Assembly: GCA_947258985.1 (NCBI GenBank)
Contig: CAMYKI010000019.1
Location: 40,367-81,292 of the forward strand
Length of the DNA stretch: 40,926 bases
Origin: an uncultured Acidimicrobiaceae bacterium
Lineage (GTDB): Bacteria > Actinomycetota > Acidimicrobiia > Spongiisociales > UBA5794
Reading direction: 5' to 3'
The position numbers were made by a program, and so were the translations under genes. Below, piece by piece: positions 1 through 9,305 of this stretch. Within the stretch, counting starts at the first letter, position 1; each line of letters begins with the position of its first letter. The notes beneath the pieces were generated by a model, which made no database searches, had not been told where the DNA came from, and was given only the letters and a program-made list of their open reading frames with translations.

Positions 1-19
1 GTCCTGGGTTGGATGATGC

Positions 20-217
20 TCACCGCGACTCTTCCGCTTTCGGCTGCACCGCTTCGGCTGCCGAATCGAGTACGTTGGCCATCCCGCGCAGGCCCGAGTT
101 GGCGACACTACGCGGCGTAAGCCGCTCCCGCGCCTTACGCAGCTGGTTGGCCAGATATGACACGATGCTCACAGAAGCGAGGGCACCCATGATGAACCAG
201 CGGATCCTCAAGAACAT
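20..217 (-). CDS. Small membrane protein, DUF6167-like
   Basis: This 65-residue protein has one hydrophobic segment at about residues 6-24, followed by a basic helix and the phrase RLTPRSVA. The family's usual N-terminus, an aromatic and basic start, a Gly/Ala-rich helix and then RLTPDSLA, looks very similar, so I call it DUF6167-like. It starts 9 bases downstream of the rarA stop and is probably cotranscribed with rarA. In many actinobacteria such a protein lies between rarA and alaS, so alaS may lie just beyond the window edge. AGGA lies 2 bases before the ATG, which is tight, and a later ATG at residue 10 is possible. Its function is unknown; it is probably a membrane-anchored accessory protein. 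Confidence 0.6.
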   Translation of the reverse strand: MFLRIRWFIMGALASVSIVSYLANQLRKARERLTPRSVANSGLRGMANVLDSAAEAVQPKAEESR

Positions 218-226
218 GGTCCTAGC

Positions 227-1570
227 CTACTTCCGTCGCCGCTTGCCGAGCCGGGCGTCGATTTCCTCCAGCCGGCGACCGAGGTCCGCCTCCTCGCCTC
301 TCCCCCCGGGCTGGAAAACGATCGCATTCACAGCATCATCCGGAAGGTATTGCTGCGGGAGGATCCCATCTGGGGCTTCGTGGGGATAGCGATAGTCGAC
401 ACCATCGCCGAGGGCCCGCTGGCCTGACGTGGCCGCGCTTCTCAGATGCGCAGGGACCGGGGCCGAGGGCGTTGCCTCGATGAGCTCTCTGGTTCTGCCC
501 ATGGCGGTCGTAATCGAGTTCGACTTGGGCGCTAACGCCAAGTACACCGTGGCGTGCGAGAGTGCGTAGGCACCCTCCGGCAGGCCTATCAGCTCGATGG
601 CCCGAAAGGCGTCGGTCGCTATACCTAGGGCAGCGTTGTCTGCGAGGCCGATGTCCTCGGAAGCGAGGATCACGAGACGGCGTGCGATGAACTTCGGATC
701 CTCGCCTGCCTCGATCATTGTGTGCAGCCAGTACAGGGAGGCATCCGGATCAGATCCACGCACGCTCTTGATGAAGGCAGATATCACGTCGTAGTGGCGA
801 TCCCCGGCCTTGTCGTAGCGGATTATTCGCCGCTGCAATGCCTCGACCACGTCGTCTTCGGCGACCGCATCTCGGCCGGAACCGCGGACGATGGCTGCCG
901 ACACATCAAGGGTGTTCAAGGCCAGACGAGCATCGCCACCGACCCTGTCGGCGATCAACTCGAGCACTTCATCGGGCACATCCAGATCACTGCCCAATCC
1001 CCGAACCGCGTCATCGCGCGCACTCTGGAGCACCCGTACCACCGCTTCCGGGTCGAGCGCCTCGGTACGAAAGACCGTGCAGCGTGAGATCAGGGGTGAA
1101 TTGACTTCAAAGAACGGGTTCTCGGTCGTGGCCCCGACGAGGATGACCGTTCCGTCCTCGACGCCCGGAAGCAGGGCGTCCTGTTGGGATTTGTTGAATC
1201 GGTGGATCTCATCGAGGAATAGGACCGTGCGGCCCCTGCCTTCCTCGAGCCGATGTCGGGCCGAAGCCAGTATGGCCCGAACGTCCTTGACGCCGGCGGC
1301 TGTCGCCGACAGCTCCGAGAACATCGCTTGGGTCGCCTTTGCTGTGAGCCGAGCCAGTGTCGTCTTGCCGGTTCCCGCAGGACCCCAGAGGATCAAGGAG
1401 CTCGGTCTTCCCGACTCGATGAGCGAGCGGAATGCCGTACCGTTTCCCACGAGATGCTGCTGGCCGGCAACCTCGTCGAGGCTGCGGGGGCGCATTCTCG
1501 CCGCTAGCGGCGCCGCCGCCAGCCGGTTCTCGGCGCGCTCCTCGGCAAACAGGTCGTCCTGCGAGGTCAC
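227..1570 (-). CDS. rarA: Replication-associated recombination protein A (AAA+ ATPase)
   Basis: This is a RarA/MgsA-family clamp-loader-like ATPase of 447 residues, the usual family length. It acts at stalled replication forks in the cytoplasm. The Walker A motif GPAGTGKTTLARL lies at about residues 64-76 and the Walker B motif LFLDEIHRFN at about 117-126. They are followed by sensor motifs (GATTENP, SRC) and the C-terminal tetramerisation region with SDEIGLAD-like and YPH elements typical of the family. The ATG overlaps the aspS stop by 4 bases, which indicates translational coupling. The short C-terminal tail is Arg/Lys rich. RuvB, the nearest relative in the window, has a different C-terminal domain, so confusion between the two is unlikely. 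Confidence 0.95.
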   Translation of the reverse strand: MTSQDDLFAEERAENRLAAAPLAARMRPRSLDEVAGQQHLVGNGTAFRSLIESGRPSSLILWGPAGTGKTTLARLTAKATQAMFSELSATAAGVKDVRAILASARHRLEEGRGRTVLFLDEIHRFNKSQQDALLPGVEDGTVILVGATTENPFFEVNSPLISRCTVFRTEALDPEAVVRVLQSARDDAVRGLGSDLDVPDEVLELIADRVGGDARLALNTLDVSAAIVRGSGRDAVAEDDVVEALQRRIIRYDKAGDRHYDVISAFIKSVRGSDPDASLYWLHTMIEAGEDPKFIARRLVILASEDIGLADNAALGIATDAFRAIELIGLPEGAYALSHATVYLALAPKSNSITTAMGRTRELIEATPSAPVPAHLRSAATSGQRALGDGVDYRYPHEAPDGILPQQYLPDDAVNAIVFQPGGRGEEADLGRRLEEIDARLGKRRRK

Positions 1571-3351
1571 GCGTTCCCTGGTGGCTCTAGCCAGGCGGCT
1601 TTGACCTCCGGCCTGACGTCGACGCCTAACTCTTCGAGCTGCTCCTCCTCGACACGGCCAGGGGCGCCTGTCAGGGGATCAGCACCGGTTTGCGTCTTCG
1701 GGAAGGGCATGACCTCGCGGATGTTCTGCTCGTTCTGGAGAATCGATACGAACCGGTCAACACCGATGGCAAACCCGGCATGGGGAGGTGTGCCGTAACG
1801 AAGCGCTTCCATGAACCATCCGAAGCGGGCTTCGGCCTGTTCCTTCGAGATCCCCAGTATCTCAAAAACCTGCCCTTGTACTTCCGGGTCGTGGATTCTG
1901 ACGCTTCCCGACCCCAGTTCAGCACCGTTGAGAACCATGTCGTATGACCGGGAGACGGCAGTCTCCGGGGAATTGCGCATCTCGTCGACATCGAGCGGGG
2001 CGGTAAACGGGTGATGGGCCGGCGCCAGGCCACCGTCGGCAGTCGGCTCGAACACCGGGAAGTCGACAATGAAGAGGAATTCCAGTTCGTCGTGGTTGCC
2101 CGGCTGGCCGAGGTCGAGGCGCAACTGACCGAGGCCGGTTACGGCCGTCCGGAACTCGTCCGCCACTATCAGCAGAGTGTCGCCTGAAGCGGCATCGAGT
2201 GCGGCAACGACGCCTGCGAGTTCTTCATCACTCAGGAACTTGGCAACCGGTGACCGGACACTGCCGTCGTCCTCGACAACCATCCAGATCAGACCCTTCG
2301 CTCCGAGCTCCCTGGCATCCTCCGTCAGTTTGTCGAATCCGGCTCTAGAAAGCTCTTGTGGTCCGGCGTTGAAGCCCCGCACCGTTCCTCCGTCGGCGAG
2401 CGTCCCTGTGAATGCTCTGAACTCGGACTGGGCAAAAATGTTGTCGAGCTTTCGAATCTCCATTCCGAAACGAACGTCAGGCTTGTCCGTCCCGTACATG
2501 GCCAGGGCGTCGTCGTAGGTCATGCGGGGAATCGGACGCGATATCTCGATGTCTCTGACGTCCTTTACGACACCGGACGCGATCGCCTCGAGGGTATCGA
2601 GCACATCATCTTGATCCCAGAAGGATCCTTCGAGATCTAGCTGGGTGAATTCGACCTGGCGATCGGACCGAAAATCCTCATCGCGGTAGCAGCGGGCGAT
2701 CTGGTAGTAGCGCTCTACGCCGGCCACCATGAGGAGCTGTTTGAAGAGCTGCGGCGATTGGGGCAGTGCGTAGAACTGGCCGGGCCGGAGACGGCTCGGG
2801 ACCAGCATGTCGCGGGCACCCTCCGGCGTCGAGACGACCAGTGTGGGTGTCTCCACCTCGAGAAACTCGCGATCGTCGAGCACGTGGCGCATAGCCCGAA
2901 TCGCTGTGGAACGTGCCCTCAGGTTTGCCGCCATTCGCTCTCGACGCAGATCGAGGTAGCGGTACTTGAGGCGGCGCGCCTCATCTGCATCAAATCGGTC
3001 GTCCAGCTGAAATGGGAGGACCTCTGCCGGGGAGAGCACATCCAGCCCAGCGACGGCCACTTCGACCTCTCCGGTCGCCATGTCTGGATTGGTGGTTCCC
3101 TCGGGCCGTGCCCGAACCATGCCGGTGACGCTTATGCAGAACTCACTGCGGAGGCTGCGCAGCACTTCCGGCGAGGCCGGGGCTTTTTCGGGGTTGACGA
3201 CCACCTGCACGATGCCTGATGCGTCACGCAGGTCCATGAAGGCAACTCCGCCGTGGTCGCGCCGCCGCGCCACCCATCCGGCCAATTGGACTTCGCGTCC
3301 GATGTCCTCAGAGCGGAGTGTTCCCCCGTGCCTGGTCCTGTAGGTCGTCAT
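1567..3351 (-). CDS. aspS: Aspartyl-tRNA synthetase, bacterial type (possibly Asp/Asn non-discriminating)
   Basis: This 594-residue class II synthetase charges tRNA-Asp, and possibly tRNA-Asn, with aspartate. The N-terminal OB-fold anticodon domain carries GWVARRRDHGG. Class II motif 2 is seen as CYRDEDFRSDRQ. The bacterial GAD insertion lies in the middle (about 280-430), and the C-terminal motif 3 region reads GFAIGVDR. The His in RRDHGG and the Gly in RPEGTTN are the residue types linked to non-discriminating bacterial AspRS, which would need the GatCAB amidotransferase for Asn-tRNA; this last point is inference. The ATG follows GAGG by 5 bases. The gene lies 33 bases downstream of the metallo-hydrolase and overlaps rarA by 4 bases. 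In mycobacteria hisS usually lies nearby, but it is missing here. Confidence 0.96.
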   Translation of the reverse strand: MTTYRTRHGGTLRSEDIGREVQLAGWVARRRDHGGVAFMDLRDASGIVQVVVNPEKAPASPEVLRSLRSEFCISVTGMVRARPEGTTNPDMATGEVEVAVAGLDVLSPAEVLPFQLDDRFDADEARRLKYRYLDLRRERMAANLRARSTAIRAMRHVLDDREFLEVETPTLVVSTPEGARDMLVPSRLRPGQFYALPQSPQLFKQLLMVAGVERYYQIARCYRDEDFRSDRQVEFTQLDLEGSFWDQDDVLDTLEAIASGVVKDVRDIEISRPIPRMTYDDALAMYGTDKPDVRFGMEIRKLDNIFAQSEFRAFTGTLADGGTVRGFNAGPQELSRAGFDKLTEDARELGAKGLIWMVVEDDGSVRSPVAKFLSDEELAGVVAALDAASGDTLLIVADEFRTAVTGLGQLRLDLGQPGNHDELEFLFIVDFPVFEPTADGGLAPAHHPFTAPLDVDEMRNSPETAVSRSYDMVLNGAELGSGSVRIHDPEVQGQVFEILGISKEQAEARFGWFMEALRYGTPPHAGFAIGVDRFVSILQNEQNIREVMPFPKTQTGADPLTGAPGRVEEEQLEELGVDVRPEVKAAWLEPPGNA

Positions 3352-3384
3352 GTGTTCCTCGCTATGCGTCGATGCCCCACCGAA

Positions 3385-4047
3385 TCACAGATCAGTGAGG
3401 AAGGGATTGGTGAGGCGTTCGCGCGAGATCGTAGTCGTCGGCCCGTGGCCCGGAAGAACCGCCGTAGCATCGTCGAGAGTCATCACACGGGTGACCATGG
3501 AGCGCATCAACTGGCCGTAGTCGCCGCCCGGTAGATCAGTTCTCCCGATCGAACCGGCGAAGAGCTGATCCCCGGAGAAGAGGATCCCTTCTGATTCGAC
3601 GTAAAAGCAGCAGTGCCCCGGGGTGTGGCCGGGGGTGTGCAGGACTTCGAAGCCCACACCGGCGAGGTTGAGAACCGCGCCATCCGCAAGCGCTTCCCAT
3701 GAAGCCGGCGGTTCGAAGCTCCCGTCGAGCCACTCCGGTATCAGACCCCCGAATAGGGAACGCAGCTGGGCCAATGGATCCGCCGCAAGCCAGTCGTCGT
3801 CGGGATGTAGATAGGCTTTGACGGTCCACCTGTCCGCTACCGCCGCCGCCCCGCCGGCGTGATCGATGTGAGCGTGCGTGACTAGTAGCGCCTCTGGATA
3901 CAGATCGTGAGCCGCCAGCAGAGCCGCGATACCCTCCAGATCCGCGGGGGCATCAACGACGACGCACGGACCTCCGGAGTCCTCTGCGATCACAAAGCAG
4001 TTCGTCTCCGCAAGCCATAGGGAGCGCCCATCTATGAGGACGCTCAC
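3385..4047 (-). CDS. Metallo-beta-lactamase-fold hydrolase (glyoxalase II-like)
   Basis: This is a 220-residue cytoplasmic metallo-hydrolase with the complete binuclear metal site. The motif THAHIDHAGG appears at about residues 57-66, the next His in HTPGHTPGH at about 137-145, the bridging Asp in SGDQLF, and the last His in LPGHGP. Such proteins are often annotated as hydroxyacylglutathione hydrolase. This organism probably uses mycothiol instead of glutathione, so the real thiolester substrate is unknown. The start overlaps the relA stop by 4 bases. A homologue in the same position beside relA is known in mycobacteria (Rv2581c type), so the linkage is old. The family is clear; the substrate is not. 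Confidence 0.88.
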   Translation of the reverse strand: MSVLIDGRSLWLAETNCFVIAEDSGGPCVVVDAPADLEGIAALLAAHDLYPEALLVTHAHIDHAGGAAAVADRWTVKAYLHPDDDWLAADPLAQLRSLFGGLIPEWLDGSFEPPASWEALADGAVLNLAGVGFEVLHTPGHTPGHCCFYVESEGILFSGDQLFAGSIGRTDLPGGDYGQLMRSMVTRVMTLDDATAVLPGHGPTTTISRERLTNPFLTDL

Positions 4048-6230
4048 CGGCCCGAACCTTGGGGAATAAGCCGATAGGCATCGAAGACACCGTCGACACG
4101 ACGGGCCTCCGTTATTACCTGCTCGAGTTGCTGCGGATCGGACAGTTCGATCTCGAATCGCAAAATGGCCACCCGATCTCGACCCGTTGCCGACGATGCC
4201 GCATGGATGTTTCCACCGTGATCGGAGAAGATCTCGGTGACATCGCGTAGGAGCTTGGGACGATCGAGCGCTTCCACCTGTACCCAGGCGAAGAATGACC
4301 CGATGTGATCGACGTCCCAGGAGACGTCGATCATTCGCTCGGCCCTCTCTCCGAGCGCTCCGATATTGGCGCAGTCGTCCCGATGCACCGACACCCCTCG
4401 ACCTACGGTGATGAACCCGATGATCTCGTCACCGGGTACCGGCGCACAGCATCGGGCGATCCGGACCAACATGTCATCCATTCCCTCGACCCTGATGCCG
4501 CCGGTCGGGCGTCGCTGTTGCGGGCGGCTTGGTGGACTGAGGAGATCTTCTTCTTCGCCGCCCAGGCCGTGCAGTCTCTCCAGACGCGAGATGACGGTGA
4601 GCGGGCTGAGCCTTCCGTCGCCGACTGCCGCATAGAGGCCGTCGACGTCCTTGTAACCGCATTCAACCGCGATTGGTTGCAGCGCTTCGTTCCGCTTGAA
4701 GGCATCGACGGGAAGCGGGGAGCGCCGCAGCGCCCGGACGATGGCCTCTCGCCCGTCATTGAGAGCTGTCTCTCGGCGCGCCCGGGTGTACCACTGGCGG
4801 ATCTTCGTCGAAGCTCGTGAGGATTTGACGAACTCGAGCCAGTCCCGGCTGGGGCGCGCATCGGCGGCCTTGGTTGTGATGATTTCGACGATATCGCCAG
4901 ACTGCAGCTCGGAGTTGAGTGGAGCGAGTTTCCCGTTGACTTTGGCTCCAACGCAGCGATGACCGACGTCTGTGTGAATCCGGTAGGCAAAATCGACAGG
5001 GGTAGCGCCGCGGGGAAGGACGTGCACATCGCCCTTCGGCGTTAGTGCAAACACCTCGTCTGCGTAAAGATCGAGCTTGAGATGCTCCAGGAACTCTCGC
5101 GGATCGGTCGACTCTTCTTGCAAAAAGCGGAGGTCGGCTATCAGCTGAGGGTCGGTGGTGCGATCGCCATCTTTGTACCGCCAGTGAGCGGCGATCCCGT
5201 ATTCCGCCCTGGAGTGCATATCGTGCGTGCGAATCTGCACCTCGAGTGCCTTGCCGTCCGGTCCGACCACGGTGGTATGCAAGCTCTGATAGAGGTTGAA
5301 CTTCGGCATCGCGATGTAGTCCTTGAAGCGACCCTGGATGGGCGCCCACAAGGTGTGCACGAGCCCGAGAACGGCGTAGCAGTCACGCACCTCGTTCACC
5401 AGGACTCGCACCCCGATGAGGTCGTAGATCTGTTCGAATTCCAGGCCGCTGGTCATCATCTTGCGATAAATCGAGTAGAGGTGCTTCGGTCTGCCGGTGA
5501 CGGTCGCTTCGATGCCCTGAGCAGTGAGCTCGTCACGGACCTGGGTCTTCACCTTCTTGACATCGGCTTCACGCTGCGGGGCTCGTCTCTTGATCAGGTC
5601 CTCGAGTTCCGACATACGCTTCGGATAGAGCTCTCGGAAGCAGAGGTCCTCCATCTCGTGTTTGATCTCTTGCACCCCCAACCGGTGGGCCAGCGGTGCG
5701 TACACCTCGATGGTTTCCCTGGCAATCCGCTCCCGTTTGGCGTCGGGCAGGGAGGACAGGGTGCGGACGTTGTGCAGCCGATCGGCCAGTTTGATCAGGA
5801 GCACCCTTATGTCTTTGGCCATGGCAATAGCCATCTTGCGGATGGTGGCTGCCTGATGCTCTTCGCGAGACGAGAACCTGATCCGATCCAGCTTGGTCAC
5901 TCCATCGATGAGGTCGGCGACCTCTTCACCGAAGTCGGCCGCCGTGTCCTCGAGGGTGACGTCGGTGTCCTCCACCGTGTCATGCAGAATTGCCGCGACC
6001 AGGGTCGATTCGTCCATGCCGTAGCTGGCAAGTATCTCGGTGACGATCAACGGGTGGGTGATGAAGGGGTGACCTGATCTCCGTACCTGGCCGGCATGGG
6101 CGGCCGCGGCTACCTCGTAGGCGCGTCTGATCGTGTCTGGACTCGCGTCCGGGTAGTGCTGCCCGAACTCTTCGATGACCCGCTCCAGGTGAACTTCCGG
6201 ATCGGTCTCGGCCGTCTCAGGAAGCGCCAT
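4044..6230 (-). CDS. relA: Bifunctional (p)ppGpp synthetase/hydrolase
   Basis: This long RSH enzyme (728 residues) makes and degrades the stringent-response alarmones. The N-terminal HD hydrolase domain is intact, with HPLIVTEIL and the ILHDTVEDT motif. The synthetase domain contains GRPKHLYSIYRKM, the RFKD form of the RXKD motif typical of bifunctional enzymes, and YQSLHTTV and EVQIRTHDMH. A TGS domain (VFALTPKGDVHVLPRGAT) and a C-terminal ACT domain (about 640-725) complete the usual order. The gene overlaps apt by 14 bases, and a metallo-hydrolase follows with a 4-base overlap. The apt-relA pairing is widely conserved. A long plus-strand reading frame within the gene is only a shadow. Confidence 0.96.
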   Translation of the reverse strand: MALPETAETDPEVHLERVIEEFGQHYPDASPDTIRRAYEVAAAAHAGQVRRSGHPFITHPLIVTEILASYGMDESTLVAAILHDTVEDTDVTLEDTAADFGEEVADLIDGVTKLDRIRFSSREEHQAATIRKMAIAMAKDIRVLLIKLADRLHNVRTLSSLPDAKRERIARETIEVYAPLAHRLGVQEIKHEMEDLCFRELYPKRMSELEDLIKRRAPQREADVKKVKTQVRDELTAQGIEATVTGRPKHLYSIYRKMMTSGLEFEQIYDLIGVRVLVNEVRDCYAVLGLVHTLWAPIQGRFKDYIAMPKFNLYQSLHTTVVGPDGKALEVQIRTHDMHSRAEYGIAAHWRYKDGDRTTDPQLIADLRFLQEESTDPREFLEHLKLDLYADEVFALTPKGDVHVLPRGATPVDFAYRIHTDVGHRCVGAKVNGKLAPLNSELQSGDIVEIITTKAADARPSRDWLEFVKSSRASTKIRQWYTRARRETALNDGREAIVRALRRSPLPVDAFKRNEALQPIAVECGYKDVDGLYAAVGDGRLSPLTVISRLERLHGLGGEEEDLLSPPSRPQQRRPTGGIRVEGMDDMLVRIARCCAPVPGDEIIGFITVGRGVSVHRDDCANIGALGERAERMIDVSWDVDHIGSFFAWVQVEALDRPKLLRDVTEIFSDHGGNIHAASSATGRDRVAILRFEIELSDPQQLEQVITEARRVDGVFDAYRLIPQGSGR

Positions 6231-6747
6231 ACCTCACCACCGCGTGGACATCCACGCCCCCGAGCCTTTCTCTACCTCCGAGGAAGGCGAGTTCGGCCAG
6301 CACCGAGAATCCGACAACGTGGGCGCCGAGGGCTCGGATCAGGTCGGTCGTTGCCCGGCCCGTACCTCCCGTGGCAAGGACGTCGTCGACAACCAGCACG
6401 TTGTCCTCCGGCACGGCGGCGTCACGGTGAATCTCGACACGATCGGTGCCGTATTCGAGGTCGTAGACCTGGTGGTGTACGTCGTAAGGGAGCTTTCCCG
6501 GCTTTCGCACCGGGATGAACCCGGCATCCAGCTTGAGAGCGATCGGGGCGGCAAAGATGAAGCCACGGGCTTCCACGCCAACGACCTTGGTCACTCCGGT
6601 ATTCAGATACGGCTCGACCATCGCATCGAGAGCGGCGTCGAAAGCTCCGTTATCGCCCAGCAATGGCGTGATGTCCTTGAAGACGATGCCCGGCTCAGGA
6701 AAATCCGGGACATCACGGATAAACGAGCGCATCTGTGTTTCGTTCAC
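6217..6747 (-). CDS. apt: Adenine phosphoribosyltransferase
   Basis: This 176-residue type I phosphoribosyltransferase converts adenine and PRPP into AMP for purine salvage. The PRPP-binding loop VLVVDDVLATGGT lies at about residues 119-131. GVEARGFIFAAPIA (about 59-72) and the KPGKLPY segment are typical of Apt. The start shown is GTG; an ATG five codons in is equally possible, and neither has a strong ribosome-binding site. It sits 9 bases after secF and overlaps relA by 14 bases. It is part of the conserved secDF-apt-relA order, so it probably depends on an upstream promoter. Confidence 0.95.
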   Translation of the reverse strand: MNETQMRSFIRDVPDFPEPGIVFKDITPLLGDNGAFDAALDAMVEPYLNTGVTKVVGVEARGFIFAAPIALKLDAGFIPVRKPGKLPYDVHHQVYDLEYGTDRVEIHRDAAVPEDNVLVVDDVLATGGTGRATTDLIRALGAHVVGFSVLAELAFLGGRERLGGVDVHAVVRYGAS

Positions 6748-6756
6748 ACCGGCAGT

Positions 6757-7818
6757 CTACCGGCGCTTGCGCCGCTGCTTGGGTGCACGCGGTTCGGCTC
6801 CGGTACTTCGCACCTCGGGGGCCGATGCTGTGGCACTGTCTGCGGCTGCGACAACGGTGGCACCGGCGCGACGGGCGACCCTTCGCTGCATACGCTGCCA
6901 CTCCGGTTCCCGCTCTTTCCACTCTGTGAGGAGGGGAGTCGCCACGAATATCGACGAGTACGTCCCGGCGGCGATGCCGATGAACAGCGCAAGTGCGAAC
7001 TCGCGCAGAGTCGCCGCCCCGAGGAGGTAAGAACCGATCAGGAGCAAGCTCCCGATCGGCAGCAGTGATGTTGCCGAGGTGTTGAGCGAGCGCATCAGGA
7101 CCTGGTTGAGCGAGAGATTGGCGATCTCTGTGAAGGTGTGCCGGCTCCCCAATTCATGGACGTTCTCGGTGATCTTGTCGAACACCACAACCGTGTCGTA
7201 CAAGGAATACCCCAGAATCGTCAGAATGGCGATGACAGTGGCCGGCGTCACTTCAAAACCGATCAGGGAGTAGATACCGGCTGTGATGACGAGGTCGTGG
7301 AAGAGCGCGGCAAGAGCAGTCACCGCCATCTTCCATTCGAATCTCCAAGTGATGAACAAGGCGACCACGATCAAGAAGATGACGAGTGCCTCGATGGCGC
7401 GTCTGGTGATTTCGGAACCGAATGTCGGCCCAACCGAGGCGATATTCGTCTCGTTTGGGTCGATACCAGCGACGGCGGCGACGGTGTCGACCAATTCGTC
7501 CCGCTCGTCGACCGACAGGGCTTCGGTCTGGACAACGACGATTTCCAAATCATCGCGTTCGGTCCGGATTTGGACCCGGGCACCTTCCCGGCCGATGGAT
7601 GCCAGTTCGTTCCGGTATTCGCCTACGTCGGCACCCGACGAGTTCGCTGCCTCGACGATGGTGCCCCCGGTGAAGTCGACGCTGCCGTCGAGGCCACGCA
7701 CCAGGAGAGACAACAGCGAGATTCCGATCAACACTGCGGATATGATGAAATAGCGGCGACGATACCGCATGAAATCGAATTCCGTTTCGCCCCGATATAG
7801 GGTCCGCCACAAGCTCAT
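6757..7818 (-). CDS. secF: Protein translocase subunit SecF
   Basis: This 353-residue inner-membrane protein is partner to SecD, uses the proton gradient to help SecYEG export proteins, and has the six membrane segments expected. The first (about residues 25-43) precedes the periplasmic part starting with VDFTGGTIVE. The family motif region GYSLYDTVVVFDKITENV is complete at about 205-222. The C-terminal tail is very basic (APKQRRKRR) and extends beyond the usual core, which may help ribosome or lipid contact; that is speculation. The start overlaps the secD stop by 4 bases. Confidence 0.95.
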   Translation of the reverse strand: MSLWRTLYRGETEFDFMRYRRRYFIISAVLIGISLLSLLVRGLDGSVDFTGGTIVEAANSSGADVGEYRNELASIGREGARVQIRTERDDLEIVVVQTEALSVDERDELVDTVAAVAGIDPNETNIASVGPTFGSEITRRAIEALVIFLIVVALFITWRFEWKMAVTALAALFHDLVITAGIYSLIGFEVTPATVIAILTILGYSLYDTVVVFDKITENVHELGSRHTFTEIANLSLNQVLMRSLNTSATSLLPIGSLLLIGSYLLGAATLREFALALFIGIAAGTYSSIFVATPLLTEWKEREPEWQRMQRRVARRAGATVVAAADSATASAPEVRSTGAEPRAPKQRRKRR

Positions 7819-9305
7819 GATGATGCCGCCGCTTCTGTCGCGGTGCGTCCCATCGCTCCCCGTACGCTGAAGATCCCACCTTCACCGAGCTTGCTTCTGA
7901 CAAGGAGCTGGGCGGCGGGACGGGTGAAGTAGTAGGCCACAAAGATGTCGACGAGTGTTGCTATCCCGAGCGTGAGAGCGAACCCTTTGACCGGCCCGAT
8001 TGCCAGTAGCCACAACAGGGCGGAGCCGACCAGGGTCACCGTGTCCGCGGTCACAATGGTGTGGAATGCTCGTTTGAAGCCGTAGTCAACGGCCGGGCGC
8101 AGCGCCCGCCCCCTGCGGTGCTCCTCTTTGATTCTCTCGAAGAAGACGATGTAGGAATCGGCGGTGATTCCAATCGACACGATGATGCCGGTCACACCGG
8201 CAAGAGTCAGCGTTGTTCCCTGGAAACGGCTGAGCAGGATGATGATCGACATGACCAGGCTGCCGAAGACCGTGAGTCCGACGACGGCGATCAACCCGAG
8301 CGCCCGGTAGTAGATGAGCAGAGCAAGGGCGACCAGGGCGAGACCGGCTGCCCCGGCGTAAAGACCTGCGCGCAGCGAGTCTGATCCCAGGCTGGCAGAT
8401 ATGGATCCTTCGCTTTCCCGAATGAATGTGGTCGGCAGTGCACCGTAGCGGAGGACTGTTGCCAGATCTTCGGCTTCCGCCTGGGAGTCATCGGCGGAAC
8501 CCATCGTGATGATGACCGTATCGGCGGGCAGCGACTCTCCGAAACCGACATCGGCAGCGATCTGGGGAGCTGAGATGACGGTTCCGTCGAGGACGATTGC
8601 CATTTGCCTGCGGGGATCGCCGGGTTGGTAGGTGGAGAGTTCTGCTGTTGCGTCTTCGAACTTGCTCCCCCCGTCGGCTGTGAACGACGGGTCGACTGTC
8701 CAGCCGCCTCCGCCGCCTACCTGGACACCGCCGAAACCGGGTTCGGCGCCGGTGATGTCGGCGCCGGTGAGGAAGGCAGGTCCGAGCACATAGACGATCC
8801 CGTCTTCATCCTGCAGATAGACCGTTGCGGTTGGATCGTCCTCGACAGACAATCCGGTGACCGGATCGACGCCTTCCGGAATCTCGGGAGGTTGGGTGGT
8901 ATCGGTTGTCCCATCACCTGTTTCCGCTCCCGGCAGGAAGGGGCTCTGGGGCAGGATGGCGATCACGGGCCTGAAGGAGAGTTGGCCGGTGGTACCCACG
9001 GCTGCCAGGGCTCGCTCCCTGTCTTCCACGCCGGGTAACTGGACGAGGATGCGCCGGTTCCCCTGCACCGAGATCTCGGGCTCCTGCACGGCTCCGAGGT
9101 TCTCGATACGTTGCCGCATGGTCTCCACCGCCTGGTCGAGAACCGACTCGTCGACGCCTTCGGGCGCGGCCAGGACGACAGAAAATCCGCCCTGGAGGTC
9201 GAGGCCCAGCTTGGGCTCCCAGCCGGCCGCAAGCATTGCGGCGGCGGATCCCCAGGCGACGGAAACGGCAAGGATCAAAGAGATCCAGAGGGTGCGGCGG
9301 TTCAC
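7815..9305 (-). CDS. secD: Protein translocase subunit SecD
   Basis: This 496-residue inner-membrane protein has an N-terminal membrane segment, then the signature GLDLQGGFSVVL at about residues 34-45. A large extracytoplasmic P1 domain follows, carrying an unconserved Thr/Pro/Gly-rich stretch near residues 150-230. Five C-terminal membrane segments contain TLAGVTGIIVSIGITADSY and VFFERIKEE, both family hallmarks. It works with SecF and YajC on the Sec translocase. Start and stop overlap yajC and secF by 4 bases each, so the three genes form a coupled operon. The Gly-rich loop (VQVGGGGGW) is probably a lineage-specific insertion. Confidence 0.95.
   Translation of the reverse strand: MNRRTLWISLILAVSVAWGSAAAMLAAGWEPKLGLDLQGGFSVVLAAPEGVDESVLDQAVETMRQRIENLGAVQEPEISVQGNRRILVQLPGVEDRERALAAVGTTGQLSFRPVIAILPQSPFLPGAETGDGTTDTTQPPEIPEGVDPVTGLSVEDDPTATVYLQDEDGIVYVLGPAFLTGADITGAEPGFGGVQVGGGGGWTVDPSFTADGGSKFEDATAELSTYQPGDPRRQMAIVLDGTVISAPQIAADVGFGESLPADTVIITMGSADDSQAEAEDLATVLRYGALPTTFIRESEGSISASLGSDSLRAGLYAGAAGLALVALALLIYYRALGLIAVVGLTVFGSLVMSIIILLSRFQGTTLTLAGVTGIIVSIGITADSYIVFFERIKEEHRRGRALRPAVDYGFKRAFHTIVTADTVTLVGSALLWLLAIGPVKGFALTLGIATLVDIFVAYYFTRPAAQLLVRSKLGEGGIFSVRGAMGRTATEAAASS

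Noticed and set aside
1-19. Tail of a further gene at the left edge
   Set aside because: Alanyl-tRNA synthetase is expected next by gene order, but 19 bases are too few to support any call.
5082-6077. 331-codon plus-strand open frame
   Set aside because: It lies wholly antisense to relA. High-GC codon bias produces such frames, and its product shows no domain.
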